From Saccoglossus kowalevskii (taxonomy: Eukaryota; Hemichordata; Enteropneusta; Harrimaniidae), in assembly GCF_000003605.2 (NCBI RefSeq), contig NW_003126888.1, positions 181,346 through 222,659 of the forward strand: a stretch of 41,314 nt of DNA. The letters run 5' to 3'. The number at the start of each line of letters is the position of its first letter. Position 1 is the stretch's first letter. A program made the translations under genes and the position numbers. Positions 24,901 to 37,545 of the stretch are shown piece after piece. A model generated the notes under the pieces. That model had not been told where the DNA came from and did no database searches. It saw only the letters and a program-made list of their open reading frames with translations.

Positions 24901-27900
24901 TTTACCCTCCCCTCCTGGATTCACCTGAAAGAAATATGTGATGCTCCAGCCAGGATTCGTTATTAATCAGTTTTGTGAAAGACATAAAAGGATACCTAAC
25001 CTTTAATTTGTTAATCTTCTATTGTTGATCTTAGAATAACAAAAAATGCTGTGTGTATCGATATTGGAAAATAAATTGTCAAGAAATCACCTAATTCACT
25101 GTGTCTCTCCTAGACCTGAGGACATCTGTGAAAAATAGTCAAATTTTTCCTTACTCCTTGTGGCTTGCAAGCTTTCTTTTTACAACCAGTCTTTGTTGGG
25201 GTCACTACTATCCACTGTTTGACTGTCTGTTTGCGTTCTGGTAATTCTTTAAACAAATAAAAATGAATAATTGATCGTCAGTTTCAGATACAAATATGTT
25301 TATTTTACCATTTCACGTATTTGGATAATGATCTGTCTACTGTGTTCGTGTGTTTAACAATATTCAAATACAGTCATCAGTCAGCCATGTTTAATTTACC
25401 ATCTTATTGAATTACAGTGTGTATTATTAAGTAATCTGCAATATATAGCTTGTATAATTATTTCATTATATTTTCATAAAATTTCTAACGTTATATTTTA
25501 TTTTTGAGTTATATTCACTCCAGAAACATTACCCTCTGTGCTCATTGAATTTCCCTTTTTTTTCACACTCATCAAACCTTGTCAGCCAATTTAATTTAAT
25601 TTAGTCTTCAATAACACATGTTATCTAAATGTTACTAATTGCCTGCAAAAGCATGTTTTTTTTTCATTATTTTTTTTTTTAAATACCAGTAGATGGAATT
25701 TTCAATTTGTTATTAATTTTTGTTCTGTTTTGTATATACAGTCAAACCTGTGTATAACGATTTTTTTTTTGTAGATCTATAGCTCAAACATTTGACATGA
25801 CCAGAGAGATAAAATGCTACTGTTGTAACTAACCACATTTATTTGAGTTGATCCTCAAAATCAAAATAAATAAGTTTGACTTAAAGAAATTAAAAATTTG
25901 TTTTATGCTACTGTATTTTTTTAACCGTTTTGTTAGACTAATTGAAAGACCCTGGGGAAGATAAGCTTAAATCTTGATGTTTACCAGGTTACCCTCATAA
26001 AATAAGATTCAGTAAATAAATAATAAATAAAAAAAATAATTTTATAAATGGAATGCAAATTATTATTCAGATTCTTAATTACAAAGCTGAATCCGAAAAT
26101 AATATTGCTGAAAGGGTGGTCACATCAGACGCATGTTTAACTGTACTTGTTGCTATTTTTTGTCATTTGTCTTAGCTCAAAATATTAATAATATTCATAA
26201 AAATTTTAAGCTATAATCATGATTAGTTATCAAGTTTTTCTTCTTCTCCTTTTTTAAGGTTGGAGGATCACTATGATCGTTATGGCATTCCTGGACTTCG
26301 ACCACCATTCCTACATTTACACCATCCTGGACAGATGCTCCCACAGCATCACCCAGCGATGCCATTCCAGTATCCGGGAGTAAGATATCCACATGACTTG
26401 GGACTGGCACATACCTCACCCGGTGGCCGACCCCAAATGGTTCCATCTCCACTGTTAGCAATTGATAGGTAAGTCGCATTACTATGCCAATGATACAACT
26501 AAGGGATTAGCAACTTTCCCTTTAAATGTATCCACCCCTATAGCATGCTTATTAAAGCGGGAGGGTTGTCACTTGCGTATGCATGGGAATTGAGTTCCAG
26601 CCAACGATAACAACGCGCACAGAAAACACAAAGGCTCATAGGAAAACAATGACACGCTATGCCCATCTACGCATGCGCAGGTGACGACTCCCCTGCTTTA
26701 ATATTCCAGAAGTGAGGCACGTTCATTCAAGTCTGCAATACATGAAAGTCGTAAATCTCCTGAAGGTCAAATTGATTCAAGCTGGAAAAGTGTTAACATG
26801 TTGCAGAAGGAATCAATTTATGTTCAATTAACCCACACGCATTTCTAATGGAGCCCTCATTACGTACACGTCTCATTTACACGAGACCCATGCTTCTAAT
26901 TTTTCTGTTGATTTGAAAGTACACTCTCATCCTTTAATACCACGTGGCATTCAGGCGTGACAACGCTGTAATCCACGCTTGAAATGGCAGTGATGCAGGG
27001 TAACCCTTGAAAACCTATTAGCTAAATTATACCCCCCCTCCCTCTACAAAATAATCAACTTTATAACATGAAGAATAAAATATTTACAGCCGCTCTGTTC
27101 AATAAAGCGCTTTTATACTGTCGTTTAAACGTTTTTTTTTACACAACTGAAAACATCCTATCATTGTATTAATCTTTCCAAATTTAATTAATTATTTATT
27201 AAAAATTGTGAGTGGGTGGGTGGTGTGACATAAAATGTGGAGATAATTTTAAAACATATATGTGTGACAGTGACTCAGACGACTGATTTCCTAATATTCT
27301 TGACAATGTCGCCAAACCTGTCTTGACGTCGTTAAATTGTAATTATCTCATTAGTAGAGGAGACCATTTAATTTGGGTTATTATCTTTTAATTACACCGT
27401 AGCCTGAATTTTTTTTAAATTTTAAATGTTTACCTGTTAATTTACTGTTGTGTCTGGAATGTGGATATACATGACATACTGTAAACATTTTGTTTTTTGC
27501 TGCTTTGTTTTGTCTCGTTTTGATGTTTTTCATGGCACGAGTGAGGAGAAAGTCGCATTCAATCTCCAAATCCATGGGAAAATTTTCCTGCTAAAAAATT
27601 TCGTAATTTTTAGTGAATGTTAAAAATTTCCCCTCGCTAAATCAAGGGTTTGTTGTATATTTAAATATTCACGATGCTTTGTAATTGCACCACATACATA
27701 TCTTACATTTGTTGTAAAATGCATTTTCTCCACTGCATCTTATCTGATTCCCCCAAAATCCAAATATTATTTTTTAGCTTAAGCTTTTTTTCTTTTTCCT
27801 TCCCCAGGCAAAGAATGGAACAAGAACACAGGGAACGAGAAAGAGAGCGCGAGAGAGAAAAAGAAAGAGAGCGAGAAAGAGAGAGGGAGAGGGAAAGAGA

Positions 27901-30900
27901 ACGAGAAAGGGAGAGAGAAAGAGAAAGGGAAAGGGAAAAAGAAAAAGAGAGGGAGCGGGAAAAAGAAAGGGAGCGGGAACGAGAGAAGGAAAGGGAAAGA
28001 GAGCGTGAGAAGGAACGGGAAAGGGTAGAACGTGCTGAAAGAGAACGTAAGCGGCAGCTTGAAGAGGCACGTTGCCAAACGCTGAAGGACAGAGAGGTCG
28101 ACAAGGAAGTTGCCATAGTGAATGATAAGGCAGTACATCTCAGGAATGTGTATTCACCTGAAAGTAAGTACAATAATTATAATTAGATTTGTAAGTGTCG
28201 GACATTTCTGTTTCCAATTGTTTTTGTTATGTAACAAACTAATAATCCCAATACTTGCTTTCCATCGCATGAATAGAATTAAACTCATCCAATACTCGCA
28301 TCGTGTCCATAGGGAACTGCAGCCGTGTTTCCATAATGAAATCCTTTTGTGTTTGCTGTCCGCAAAATTTACTCTTAAGAATGATGTGTTTTTTATTTTC
28401 AGTAACTTCATTATAATGTGCCGTTGTCTGCTCAATAAGCACATCAATTATTCAAAGAGTTTCACAAATTATTTGATCTTGATGGATGATAATGATTAGA
28501 AATTAGATTGTTTTGGGGGTCTGAAAACAAAGAAAAGTATCGAATGACTGGCTGGCTGAATCAATCATATCTATCTTTTCTTGAATTATAATAATAATAA
28601 AAAAAACATTCCTAAGGGTATTAGAATCTGGGTAGCAACAAAGAGAGTAAGTGATGATATTTCATATACTGATGAATCCAAATTGGTTGTCTGTTACAGT
28701 TACAATTAAATAAACACCATTATTGGTGATTTGTTTTTCAGAAGCAGAATATTTGATAGATTTTGTTCAGATTCAGTATAGTTTAGTGTACGACAAGCAC
28801 TGTCTTGTGAGTTTCTTATTTCCATTACTGCGTTGAGGAGATAAGTTAATCCATTTTCCTACTCGTCCCTGTGGAGTGATTGTGCTTGCAGATTGGTTCA
28901 GTACATGTTGCTTAACAAAACACCAGACTGTATTTGTTATTGCTTTTGAATTATATTATTATGTGCTTCGCCAGCACTTTTGGTCTATTTATTATAAATA
29001 AATTAAAAGCAACCTTGACATTGGATTATGTGTATTGCCAGTATTTATTATTTATGTCGTAGATGTAGCAGGAAGTAAAAGCAGTCATACTTCTTTGGCT
29101 CACCGTGTAATTTAATTATGGGAAATCCACTCTCAATGTTTTTGGATGCATTACATACACTTACAATTAGAATATAATTGACTACAAATCTGCAGTTTTT
29201 CCTTCAGAGACCAATTCTGGAATAAGGATGAGCATATTTTAAATTATATGTGGGCTTTACTTTTAACCTTCAAATTCTTTGTATTTTATGCGTGATGCAA
29301 ATGTTTCTGTTCGTGATTCTTTCAGGAAATAGTTATGATCAGGGAAGTACGTCAGCTCAGGACCCATTATCAGCTGCTCAAATGTTCCAGAGGCAGCATC
29401 TGAAGAAGCTAGAGCAGGAAGAGAAATGGCAGCTGAAGCAGAGACAGCTTAGAATGCAGAAGGAAGAGAGACAACATGACGTGTCACATTATCGCCACCA
29501 CTTGTTGCATCAACAACAGGTATGAGATCAAATCTCTTCAATTGATATGTGATGAACAGCGCCCTCTGTAGGTGGAGTAAAGAATGTCAATGTTGGCCAC
29601 TTTGGTTTGCATGTTGAGAAGAAAGGCTTAATTGAGTACGGTCTCGTTGGCTTTATGCTGTACATTATGCTGTATATATTTTATTATATTTGTATCATTA
29701 ATCCAATGTTTCTCTTTCAGCATTTGGGTCGGCATCCACATATCAAAAAAAATGACCATGGGCATCGAGAAAGAGACATTATCCACAGAGAGCGAGAAGC
29801 ACTACTGCAGCAAGACAGGAGTATATCTGAGAGGTACGAATCCTGAGTAATGTAAAGTTACACATCCAGTATGGGTTGATGAATAGTTTTTTTGATTTTC
29901 ACATTCCACAATTTAAATGTGTGCTATTTTTTTCTTAGGTTTTGTTAAGGGGGAGTACCTTGAGTATGCACTCCTGCATGGCAAACGGGGATTAGCTTCC
30001 ATACCTGCCTAATGGCCGTCTACTCTTGTGTTGTCATGCACTAGCCCTATCTCCTAGTTTTGTTTTTGCTCTCCCAAATAACAAATATACTTAAATCTTC
30101 CTTCCCAGCTTCTAATACTGTAAGTTTATTTCAGTTAGAGAACTTGTATGATGAATGTGAAGTAACATTTCATTGTTTATTTTCTCAGAAATGACCGAGA
30201 TTTCCCAAAGCGAGAGCCTCACCAACCACATTCATTAATACCATCAAAAGCAATCATTGAAGAACCCTGGAAACATAAACTACCATTTGGTGAAAATAGA
30301 CTCATGAACCACATGGAACACCATCAACAGCCCAGTCAATATACTTATGATCGGAGACCTCCTAATGAATACGAGGCATCACTTCTGCTTGAACGTGCAC
30401 ACACAAACAAAGAACGATCACATGATCAGGACAGGTCTGGTGGTAGTATTACTGATGCACATAAGGGTCACCATCATCCTCAACAAGAACAACAGCAACA
30501 GCAGCAGCAGGGATCAGAACTACATAAAGTTGTAAATCAGCTGGAAAGGGCTGAAAAGGAAGTGCATCTGAACCAGTATGATTATGATCATCCGCACGCT
30601 GAATTTAACTACCATCTCAACGAATTCTATAAGTCGCATCAATTTCGTGAACTTTACCAACTACATAATAATTTACTGAGAAAAGAGGAACGGGACCAAA
30701 ATGTCGTAAGTACGTTGGATATGGAAGAAAAAAAGCGACGAGAAGCTCGACTCAATGGAACTTACTTCTCTAGTGACAGTGAGGAGAGCGATAGTGATAA
30801 CGACGAGGATACAAGACGTGCCAGGCACCGACGACGGATGTTAAACTTGACGTCCAGACCCCCTATACAATTGGATACCTCAAATAAAAAGATGGAGTTG

Positions 30901-33900
30901 TTTGGAATCCTGGGACTAGCAACCCAAACTCAAAAAGAAGGTAGGCAGTGGAAATTAACATACTGATATGTATTGCATGATGACATGGTTTTTTCTATCA
31001 CTGCTGTGCAACAGAACTGTTTTTTCACAGTAATATGACAGTTTAATAACATATAAGCATTGTTCTGTATAATTACGATTTCTATGTAGTTTTGACACTC
31101 GCGTCTGGTTATGTAATAACAGTTGTACTTGATATTACTTGTTCATACTGATGGAGTCATGGGCTGTACTATCCATGAACCTTTGCTACTCATTCATGAC
31201 ATGACATCACTCAATCAAATAATATTGAGTGATAATATCATAGAATCCAGAGACATACTGAGCCTAATGTCATAAAGATGGTGTGGTATTAGATTTAGAA
31301 AACTTGTTTACATTTTGCACACATACAAGTGCACAGTAGCTGCTTGACAAAAACCAGCTGTGCACAATAACTGGTTGACCAGAACCAGTAGGGCGCAGTA
31401 ACAAGACCAAGACTCAACCAGTCTACTAGTACTGCTGTTAAGTGTGTGTAGACTGGTTCATAAAAAAAAAATCTGTCACAGTAGATCTTGCACTAATTGT
31501 GAAAAATGCTGTCTTGTCATGACCTCTGTACACATTTCTACTAGCATAATAACTCAAGCTGTGTGATGTTCACTCGTGATTGTTCATATTCATTGTTACT
31601 TATCATTGTTATCAATGTTACTTAAATTAGTTTCACTACATTCACAGAATGTGACAAGAATAGAAAAAGAAAAAGACGGCGCCTTTATAGAGAGCCCAGT
31701 TCATCACCACCGCCCAAAAGGAAAACACCTTCACCAAAGAAAAACTTGCTTAAACCTGCAGCAATACTTTCAGAGGAATTTGAAAAACTGCCTGATTTTG
31801 AAGAGAAGAGACAGTTCCTTTTTGAGATGGGACTTGAGACGGTGAATCCAGTCAGAAGGAGAGGTGGGCTATCTATTATACATTTTATTTTCAATCAGTT
31901 TGAAAGGCTGCATTAGTTTTTTTCGTTCTTTGTGAGTGGATATTGCTCAGTGTTAGTAGCGTAGAGCTGTGATTGGTTCAAAAATGATGGTGCTCATTAG
32001 TGATGCTGTGAGATGGATAAATTTAGATTCTGCTTTCATTAAACTTACTCAATACGTGAGCCTCATTCATGCTTTTTTAAAACACTCCCTTAGTCGCTAA
32101 AGTACACTTTCTAGAATTTAAATTGCTGAAACCCTTTAAGTCTTCAAGGTAATAATGCGAATTTCCAAAGTTGAATTTCTTTCTTATGAAATGGTAGGTT
32201 TTGAACTTGTTAAATTCTCGTAAAACTAAACACAAAATTAATGTTATTTTCAGAGCTTGCAAGACAACGACAGTTGTCTGATGCTGAGAAAGCAAGAAGA
32301 TTGGGATTGACATCAGAAAATAGAGGATCACAAGGTGGGTGTTGGTTATCAGTGTCTACTAGTCATCGTAATCGCATCATTTGCGACAGTACATGTATTT
32401 CTGCAAATAGATGTCTTCATGTTTAATTGTCTTATTCTGTAGGTGTGTCTCCGAGCATAGCCTTACTCAAACAGCACGAGATAGAAAAATATGATATTGC
32501 ACCACCTAATGACAGAATGGAGAAATTGAACCAAGTTTTCAATGATCGTGCTTACTTTACTGCCAGTGGTCCCCCTCGTCCTCATCCATTGCATCCCCAT
32601 CACCTAGCAACAAATGCTGCTTCGCAACCTCATCATTCGCATCATCCCGTGCATCAACAAACTCAACATCAACCACAGGTGGCATCGAATCATCTGTCAC
32701 CATCAGAAATGGAACTGCAACATAAACAACAACACAAGCAACAACAGCAACAGAAGCATCAAGTTTCACATCATAGACATAATGAGAAATTGATAGATAA
32801 AGAGTCAAGGACTAATGCTAGAGACTCTGTTATATCATCTGCATCATCGTCATCATCAAATAGAAAACCAGTTTTTAATACAAGTACTTTTGCTCAGGAA
32901 TTCCATGAATCTGTGTTACAGTCAACGCAGCATTCAAAAATAGTTACCAGTCATCCTAATGAAAAAGCAGGTGAGTTTAATTCAAACTTTGAGCAGTACA
33001 CCAACCATGTGCAATTCTGGATGGGTGACAAATGTTGTATTTTGTATATATCCCCACCAGCTATATCAAAAATTAAATGAAAAACTTTTTAAATTCTTTA
33101 TTTTTTGTCCAAGCACTTTATTGCGGACATATAGCATTGATGATTTATGATGCAATTGTAATGTACTGTGAAATACTTTATTTTAGCTGGAATTAATTTT
33201 CGTTGAAAAGACTTTGGGTGTTTTCTATGGAATTTATTTTCACTGATTTTTGACGAGTTGAATATAAAATATAGGAAAAGGTATATTCGCTGGATTTTAT
33301 TTTCACTGAATCATTCCTTCAGCGAAAATAGCGAAAATTAATTCCAAGTGAAAATATAGTATTCTACAGTCTTAGGGTTACCATGTCTGTCATTTTTGTC
33401 ATCAACACTTTTTGTTCTATCTTTCTAAAACTTACAAAACTCATAGATATGTTTTAGTTTAGGCTTAGATTCACATTTCACGCATAAATCTTGTTGCACA
33501 TGCACATAGTTCTCACACGTCATCATAATAAAACATTTCTGCAATTCCAGAAGCTGGACTGCTTTCAATTTATATGTATACATTGAAAATTGTGGGACTT
33601 AAAAGTGATCCTATTTCAGTTACACCTTTCAAGTTGTTTATTATTGTTTCATTAACAGTCAGTTACTTTTTCTCATAGTTCACTAGCAATCACAGGCAAG
33701 TACATTTTTAGATAATGTGGATAACCAATTTTTTGTTCTGGTTTCAGGTGATCGTAAAGCTATAACTCCTTCAACAAGTACGGCTCCTTCACTTCAGGGA
33801 CGATTGGAGAATGGAGGTCTTAACAGTCATAGACACAACCTCCCACCATCTACGCCGTTATCTTCTTCTTCTTCTTCATCAGCGTCATCTTCATCAGCAG

Positions 33901-36900
33901 CAGCAGCAGCAGCAGCTACAACAGCAACACCAGCATCTACAGCAATGCATTCCAGTTCAATTGAACGTTTACAACAACTTGAAAGAGACAGTATGGTTGC
34001 TAGGGACGGTGCTATGCTACGAGATAACCATCTTATGCTCAGAGATGGTTTTCACCATCCTCTCCATCTGCCTCCTCCACCCCACCTTCCACATCCTAGT
34101 GCAATGAGAGAGAACCATGAAGGAAGGGAACATATGTACAGGTGGCCGGGCCTTGAGGTTCTTATGGAAGCATATCAAAGACATGTAGCAGGTATGTATG
34201 AGTGGAAGACACCTTTGAGTAAGAGGCAAGTAATATTTCTCGTCAGTCTTGAATTGCAGTGCTTCCTGCACCAAAATAAAAGCAGTTTTAGTAAAGTCAG
34301 CTAAACAAATTAGTAGCCTCTTAAGTATTTTACATTAGAGTGAAAGTAATAAATTATTCCCAGAATTAATTACCCAGCACACACACACAATTCACTGACA
34401 TGGATCATGTGAGTTGATATTTACGTGTTGTAGCACTTTCAGGTCAGTGTGTGCTCCAATTTTAAGCTATGATTTATTTTTCTATAGAGCAAAGTATGGA
34501 GAGAGAGATACTTCGAGATCACATGCTAAGACTACAAAACCAGAATCAGGATCTTAACAGGATAGCTGATCACCTTCGAATGAGAATGTCGGTACGTAGC
34601 CAGTTCAACAATCGGTATTAGCCTCGTATTTGATGTAGTAAGTACTGTGTGTATAGGGTGTGGCTTTTAGAAGGGTTGTGGTTATACCACAAACTGTTGT
34701 TTAAGGTGACATGTTAAAACGTTGCTGTGATGTCTTGCATGTGTTGTAGTCTTGTCTGTCCTGTAGTGATACATTTTGTCATTGTCCTCGTAGCAGAGGA
34801 TATGTATGTGTTTATGCATGTGTGTGAGAGGAAGCAGTAATTCTGTTCTTTTTGAATATTTTTAATTACTAGCATATATTTTCCTGTCAAAGGCCTACAT
34901 AGTTTATATTATTAACTTTGAGGTAAACATACACCATAACTTTGACATCAGGGACAAAGATTACACTGACAGGGCCTTCAAATACTGTACCATACTTTAT
35001 TTTCGCTTGGAATTAATTTTCGCTATTTTCATTGAAGGAATGATTCAGTGAAAATAAAATCCAGCAATTATACTTTTTTTCCTATATTTTACTATCAATT
35101 CATCAGAAAACAGTGAAAATTAATTCCATACAAAATACGCAAAAAGTCATTTCAGCGAAAATTAATTCCAGCTAAAATAAAGTATTTTACAGTATGTAAA
35201 TTGCAGAAGTCATAGATGTATTTATTTCATGTTGGATGCAGGACATCAATATCCTGATTAAAACAATGACAAAAGAGAAAGAAAGGGAATCCGCAAATAA
35301 TCAACTTATTGGAGTTCAAATATTAGTACAGATGTGTAACTGGTTACCAAATTTAAGTATTTGAAAATTATTGACCTTATGGCTATTTCCGATATTTGAC
35401 ACTACCTCTTTGATCTTGTTTTTCATTTATTTGATGAAAATTTCACTTGAAGCAAAATATCCATAATGTGTAGAGTCTTTAAATTGACTGCATGTTTTAC
35501 TGTTTAGTCCCAGCTATCCTTAATAATATTAAATGGACCAATTTATTAATGAATTAGAAAACGAAAAAGATAATTTGGTACATTTTGTAATTCAGTTGCG
35601 ATATTATTAAAAACTAAATGGGAGATGTTCTAAACTAATGTACATAAATTCTCTAATGTTATTTTGTAAAACAAACCATGTTTGCTTGGTGACAACATTT
35701 TCTCTTGTCATTGTGAATCAAGTTTTGCATTTAGCTGAAAGTTATAGGACTGTATCAGGCAAATCTAGGTCTAGGAAGTTAGTTGCGAGTACCTACTTGC
35801 ATTACTGCCCAAAAAACCTTGTTAGTAAAATTTTTGCCATTATCTGCATTTATCTCGTACATTTTGGAGATACCAAGAGTGAAAATTAAGTCATACCAGC
35901 ACCCAAAACATTACCTGTCAATTTTATAAATAAAACTAACGGTGAATAAAATAATAAAACTAAGGAATCGTAACACTGTAAATGTTTAACTGGCAGATTG
36001 TATTGTTCTTTTCACATGAAATATTTAATTGTCTATTAAATTGTCATCGGAACAAACAAGAATTACTACTAGTTATAATAAATCTGATATTGTAGCGTTA
36101 CAAGTAGGAATGTATGGCTTCATAACATGATGTACTTATTTTACACATGACGCCATTTTTTTCCTTAAAAGTTGTTCAAATGCCAAAAGTTGTTTAAATG
36201 CCAAAACATTAATGTCAACGTATGTATATCAATATCTGTTACTTACTTATTGAAAATGTTGGTGGGCAATGTTAAGATTCTTGAGATATGTCCCTTGTAT
36301 GTACAGTACCTGGTGTTATCAACAGTTGCGAAATGTATCTCATGTGTATATACATTGCTAGGAGATTAAATCTGGCTACTTTGGGAATCTATATCCCCCA
36401 TTGAAATAATGAATTCACTAAGACAGACTGGAACAGAATGTAATAAAAAACCGATAAAGAATTTTTGCAGTAGCGTGAGGGAAACTTGTTAGCATAGCGG
36501 AAAAGGAAGGCGTTAATCTAAAAAAAGGAAGGGAATAGTGACGTAGATCTGGCTTATGTATGTAGATAGTCAATTTTTTTTTAATACCCTTGAAGCATGT
36601 TTATCTAGAAGTTATTCTTTACTGCTAAGCAGTATGCGTAACAATTGCTGAGTTATTCATATGGTGATTGACTGACTGCTGCTATAAATGAGAAACTAGG
36701 AAAGGGTTCTTGAAGTATGAAACAAAATATTGGTTTTCTCTAAGGAGCTGAGAAATACACAGTATTTTATTCTTTGCGTAATGTTCAAGATATTGCGTTT
36801 CCATCCATGCCAACTGAACAAGGCATTTAATTAAACACAAGTAGATTTATAAATTCGCAATCCTTTGTATACATCAAGCAAGAATCCACTCATCCAGAGT

Positions 36901-37465
36901 TAGTGTGTTTTTTTTTTTCAATAGATTACACTCCCCTGTGTTGGTGACTTTGTAACCATGTTCGGAACTGTAAATAATTAATCATATTCATCAGTTCAAC
37001 ATAAAGAATTCAAACGCTTTGAGTATACAAAGCATGCTTGGTATCACACGTTGCTTTTACACAATAACACGTGAAGCGTGATGATAGTCTGTTATACTCG
37101 TCTCCTGGGGATAGGTGTCTACTATTTACTCCCCAGCTATAAGGTTGAGGTGTCTATAGAGCCAAAGGGGATGGGGAAAAAACATGAAAACCTTTTTTAT
37201 CAAGTGTATGAATATTTAATGTCGCTTGATTATATTTTGTATGTTTATCTTTCATTTTGTACTACCTGATTACGTCCTTTTTTTTTAAATGGATGAAAAG
37301 GAAAGAGTAATATGGTGTGACATTTCTGCCCGACATTAACAATTTTTTTTACAAATCAGGCTTGTTCACGCAGCTAAATTCTAGCTCTGTTGTTCTTTAA
37401 GACCTTTTCAAATTATCCCACTTTTATATATAGATTACAGTATGTATGTATGTATGTATGTATTA

Positions 37466-37545
<80 letters not shown>

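Noticed and set aside
25738-26000. Possible repeat starting acagtcaaacctgtgtataa
   Set aside because: Resembles an end of a common invertebrate repeat, but no second terminus or inverted arm could be found, so no element boundaries are claimed.
27703-28173. Minus-strand Ser/Phe/Leu-rich open frames opposite exon 7
   Set aside because: They exist only because the plus strand is purine-rich over the Arg/Glu tract; composition is pure low complexity and the plus strand has a clear homologue.
28122-28499. Open frames on both strands in intron 7
   Set aside because: Overlap the exon 7 donor region, no motifs, both strands open by chance.
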